Translations under genes and position numbers: made by a program
Notes under the pieces: model-generated
Told to the model about the DNA's origin: nothing
The model's database searches: none
What the model saw: only the letters and a program-made list of their open reading frames with translations
In this document: piece by piece, positions 6,711-7,613 of the stretch
How positions within the stretch are numbered: the first letter of the stretch is position 1
Layout of the letters: each line of letters begins with the position of its first letter
Origin: Verrucomicrobiota bacterium
GTDB lineage: Bacteria; Verrucomicrobiota; Verrucomicrobiia; Limisphaerales; AV2
NCBI GenBank assembly: GCA_003219345.1
Contig: QHOP01000268.1
Location: 1 to 7,613, forward strand
Direction: 5' to 3'
Length of the DNA: 7,613 bases

Positions 6711-6793
6711 CCATGAACCACCCTCTCACCCGCCCCTCGGGCACCCTCTCCCCGCGGAGGGGGAGAGGGACGGGGTGAGGGGGCGGTTCATGG
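6711..6793. repeat. GC-rich inverted-repeat element with nested hairpin and G-quadruplex motif
   Basis: The outer arms CCATGAACC (6711-6719) and GGTTCATGG (6785-6793) are perfect complements. Pairing continues inward with interruptions through CTCACCC and GGGTGAG. At the centre CCCTCTCCCC (6744-6753) pairs perfectly with GGGGAGAGGG (6760-6769) around a six-base loop. The plus strand at 6759-6783 has four G-runs of five, three, four and five bases separated by two or three bases. The element occupies the 282 bp divergent gap between FkbM (start 6593) and the WaaE-type gene (start 6876), so it could influence both. In translation it gives the low-complexity PLTPSLSP-type peptide seen as spurious ORFs in many genomes, a sign of a widespread repeat rather than a gene. 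The rest of the gap (6594-6666, 6676-6710, 6794-6875) holds no gene; TTGAAT at 6815-6820 is a possible -35 but has no well-spaced -10. Confidence 0.82.
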
Positions 6794-6875
6794 AAAGGGT
6801 GAGTGGGTCGAGCATTGAATTCGACGAAGCCATTGTAAAGAAGCGCAGGTTACGCCACACTAGCCCGCCAACAAC

Positions 6876-7613
6876 ATGACGACGCGGCCAGTCACCGCCT
6901 ACACTCTCACCTTCAATGAAGCCCGGCAGATCCGCGCCGTGCTCGAAAGCGTGAAGTGGGCGGATCAAATCATCCTGGTGGATTCGTTCAGCACCGACGG
7001 CACGGTCGAAATCGCCCGGGAGTTCAACGCCCGCATCATCAGCGAAAAGTTCTGTGGATTTGGCAAGCTCCGCAATTTGGCGCTCGGCGCCGCGGCGCAC
7101 GACTGGATTTTCAGTCTCGACGCCGACGAACGTTGCACTCCGGAACTGGCCGCCGAGATTGGCCGCGAGCTGGCCGCGCCGCGGTTCGATGCCTATCACG
7201 TTCCGCGCAGAAGCCATTTCCTCGGTCACTGGATGCGGCATGGCGGCTGGTATCCGGATTACCGGCAGCCGCAATTGTTCGATCGAACGAAGCTGCGCTA
7301 CAACGACGAATTGGTGCACGAGAGTTACACACTGAACGGGCGACTTGGCTGCCTCCACGAGCACGTCCTGCAATTTCCCTGGGACACTATGGAAATCGCG
7401 ACGGCCAAACTGCAGCGCTACTCGACGTTGATGGCGCAGCGATACGCGGATATGAACAAGCGGGCCACGCTCCCCAGGCTCATCGGCAGTCCGGTGGCGA
7501 TGTTTTTGAAAGTCTTCGTCGTCCAACAGGGCTTCCGCGATGGCCGTTACGGACTGGTGCTCGCCTCGCTCTACGCTTACTACACGTTTTTGAAATACGC
7601 GAAACTGTGGGAG
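6876..7613 (+). CDS. WaaE/KdtX-type LPS core glycosyltransferase (GT2), truncated just before its end by the window
   Basis: An ATG at 6876 opens 246 codons that reach the right edge without a stop. The family is about 250-260 residues, so only a few codons are missing. The N-terminus has VTAYTLTFNEARQIRAVLES (6-25), then IILVDSFSTDGTVEIA (32-47), and the catalytic DXD-type motif SLDADE (80-85). HGGWYPDYRQPQLFDR (122-137) and ELVHE (145-149) are the acceptor-side blocks, and GFRDGRYGLVLASLYAYYTF (219-238) followed by LKYAKLWE (239-246) is the strongly conserved C-terminal end of the WaaE/KdtX group. In enterobacteria WaaE is a beta-1,4-glucosyltransferase adding glucose to heptose I of the LPS inner core. 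Here the sugar and acceptor may differ, and many verrucomicrobial genomes carry several such paralogues. A hydrophobic C-terminal helix suggests membrane association. There is no ribosome binding site before the ATG. The antisense frame is also open over most of this gene but has no family features. Confidence 0.92.
   Translation, partial: MTTRPVTAYTLTFNEARQIRAVLESVKWADQIILVDSFSTDGTVEIAREFNARIISEKFCGFGKLRNLALGAAAHDWIFSLDADERCTPELAAEIGRELAAPRFDAYHVPRRSHFLGHWMRHGGWYPDYRQPQLFDRTKLRYNDELVHESYTLNGRLGCLHEHVLQFPWDTMEIATAKLQRYSTLMAQRYADMNKRATLPRLIGSPVAMFLKVFVVQQGFRDGRYGLVLASLYAYYTFLKYAKLWE

Noticed and set aside
6667..6793. CRISPR array or iteron origin
   Set aside because: There are only three short words in alternating orientation with unequal spacing, no spacer pattern and no cas or rep gene nearby.
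6726..7526. 266-codon minus-strand open frame
   Set aside because: It is antisense to the WaaE-type gene, whose motifs are unmistakable; its C-terminal end is just the translated GC-rich repeat.
1..7613. A new defence or other novel multi-gene system
   Set aside because: Every supported gene falls into a known glycosyltransferase, methyltransferase or ABC exporter family, and the set makes ordinary sense as surface-glycan synthesis.

Overview
The window is a surface-glycan biosynthesis locus, most likely from a Verrucomicrobiota bacterium of the Pedosphaera/Limisphaerales type. That placement is an inference. It rests on a GC-rich coding style, a near absence of Shine-Dalgarno sequences, and a dispersed hairpin (TGGGGCGAGACTCCGTCGAG and its complement) of a kind I associate with those genomes. 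No rRNA, tRNA, CRISPR array, transposase or phage gene is visible.

Layout. The left half is on the minus strand. In transcription order it holds a GT2 glycosyltransferase with a C-terminal membrane segment (4624-3611), a soluble GT2 glycosyltransferase (3445-2465), a GT10 alpha-fucosyltransferase (2350-1409) and the N-terminal two thirds of an MsbA-type ABC exporter (1124 to the left edge). A 93 bp divergent gap at 4625-4717 separates these from a plus-strand GT2-like gene (4718-5596). That gene meets an FkbM-family methyltransferase on the minus strand (6593-5589) tail to tail, with an 8 bp overlap. The FkbM gene in turn diverges from a plus-strand WaaE/KdtX-type core glucosyltransferase (6876 to the right edge, 246 codons, nearly complete).

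The two longest non-coding gaps (1125-1408 and 6594-6875) each carry an inverted-repeat element. The two elements are linked by a shared 12-mer (GTTCATGGTCCC) and a recurring GGTTCAT(GG) word that I find only between genes. The right-hand element also contains a strong G-quadruplex motif.

How the genes fit together. Four glycosyltransferases would add successive sugars, one of them probably L-fucose from GDP-fucose. FkbM would O-methylate a hydroxyl on the glycan. The ABC exporter would flip a lipid-linked product across the inner membrane. The WaaE-type enzyme and the MsbA-like exporter point to LPS core or lipooligosaccharide, but a capsule or exopolysaccharide is not excluded. The genes for GDP-fucose synthesis, polymerisation and ligation are not in the window.

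I find no convincing new biological system. The most interesting parts are the dispersed repeat family and the GT10 enzyme in this setting. Several long antisense open frames, two of them longer than the visible part of the real genes beneath them, are annotation traps.
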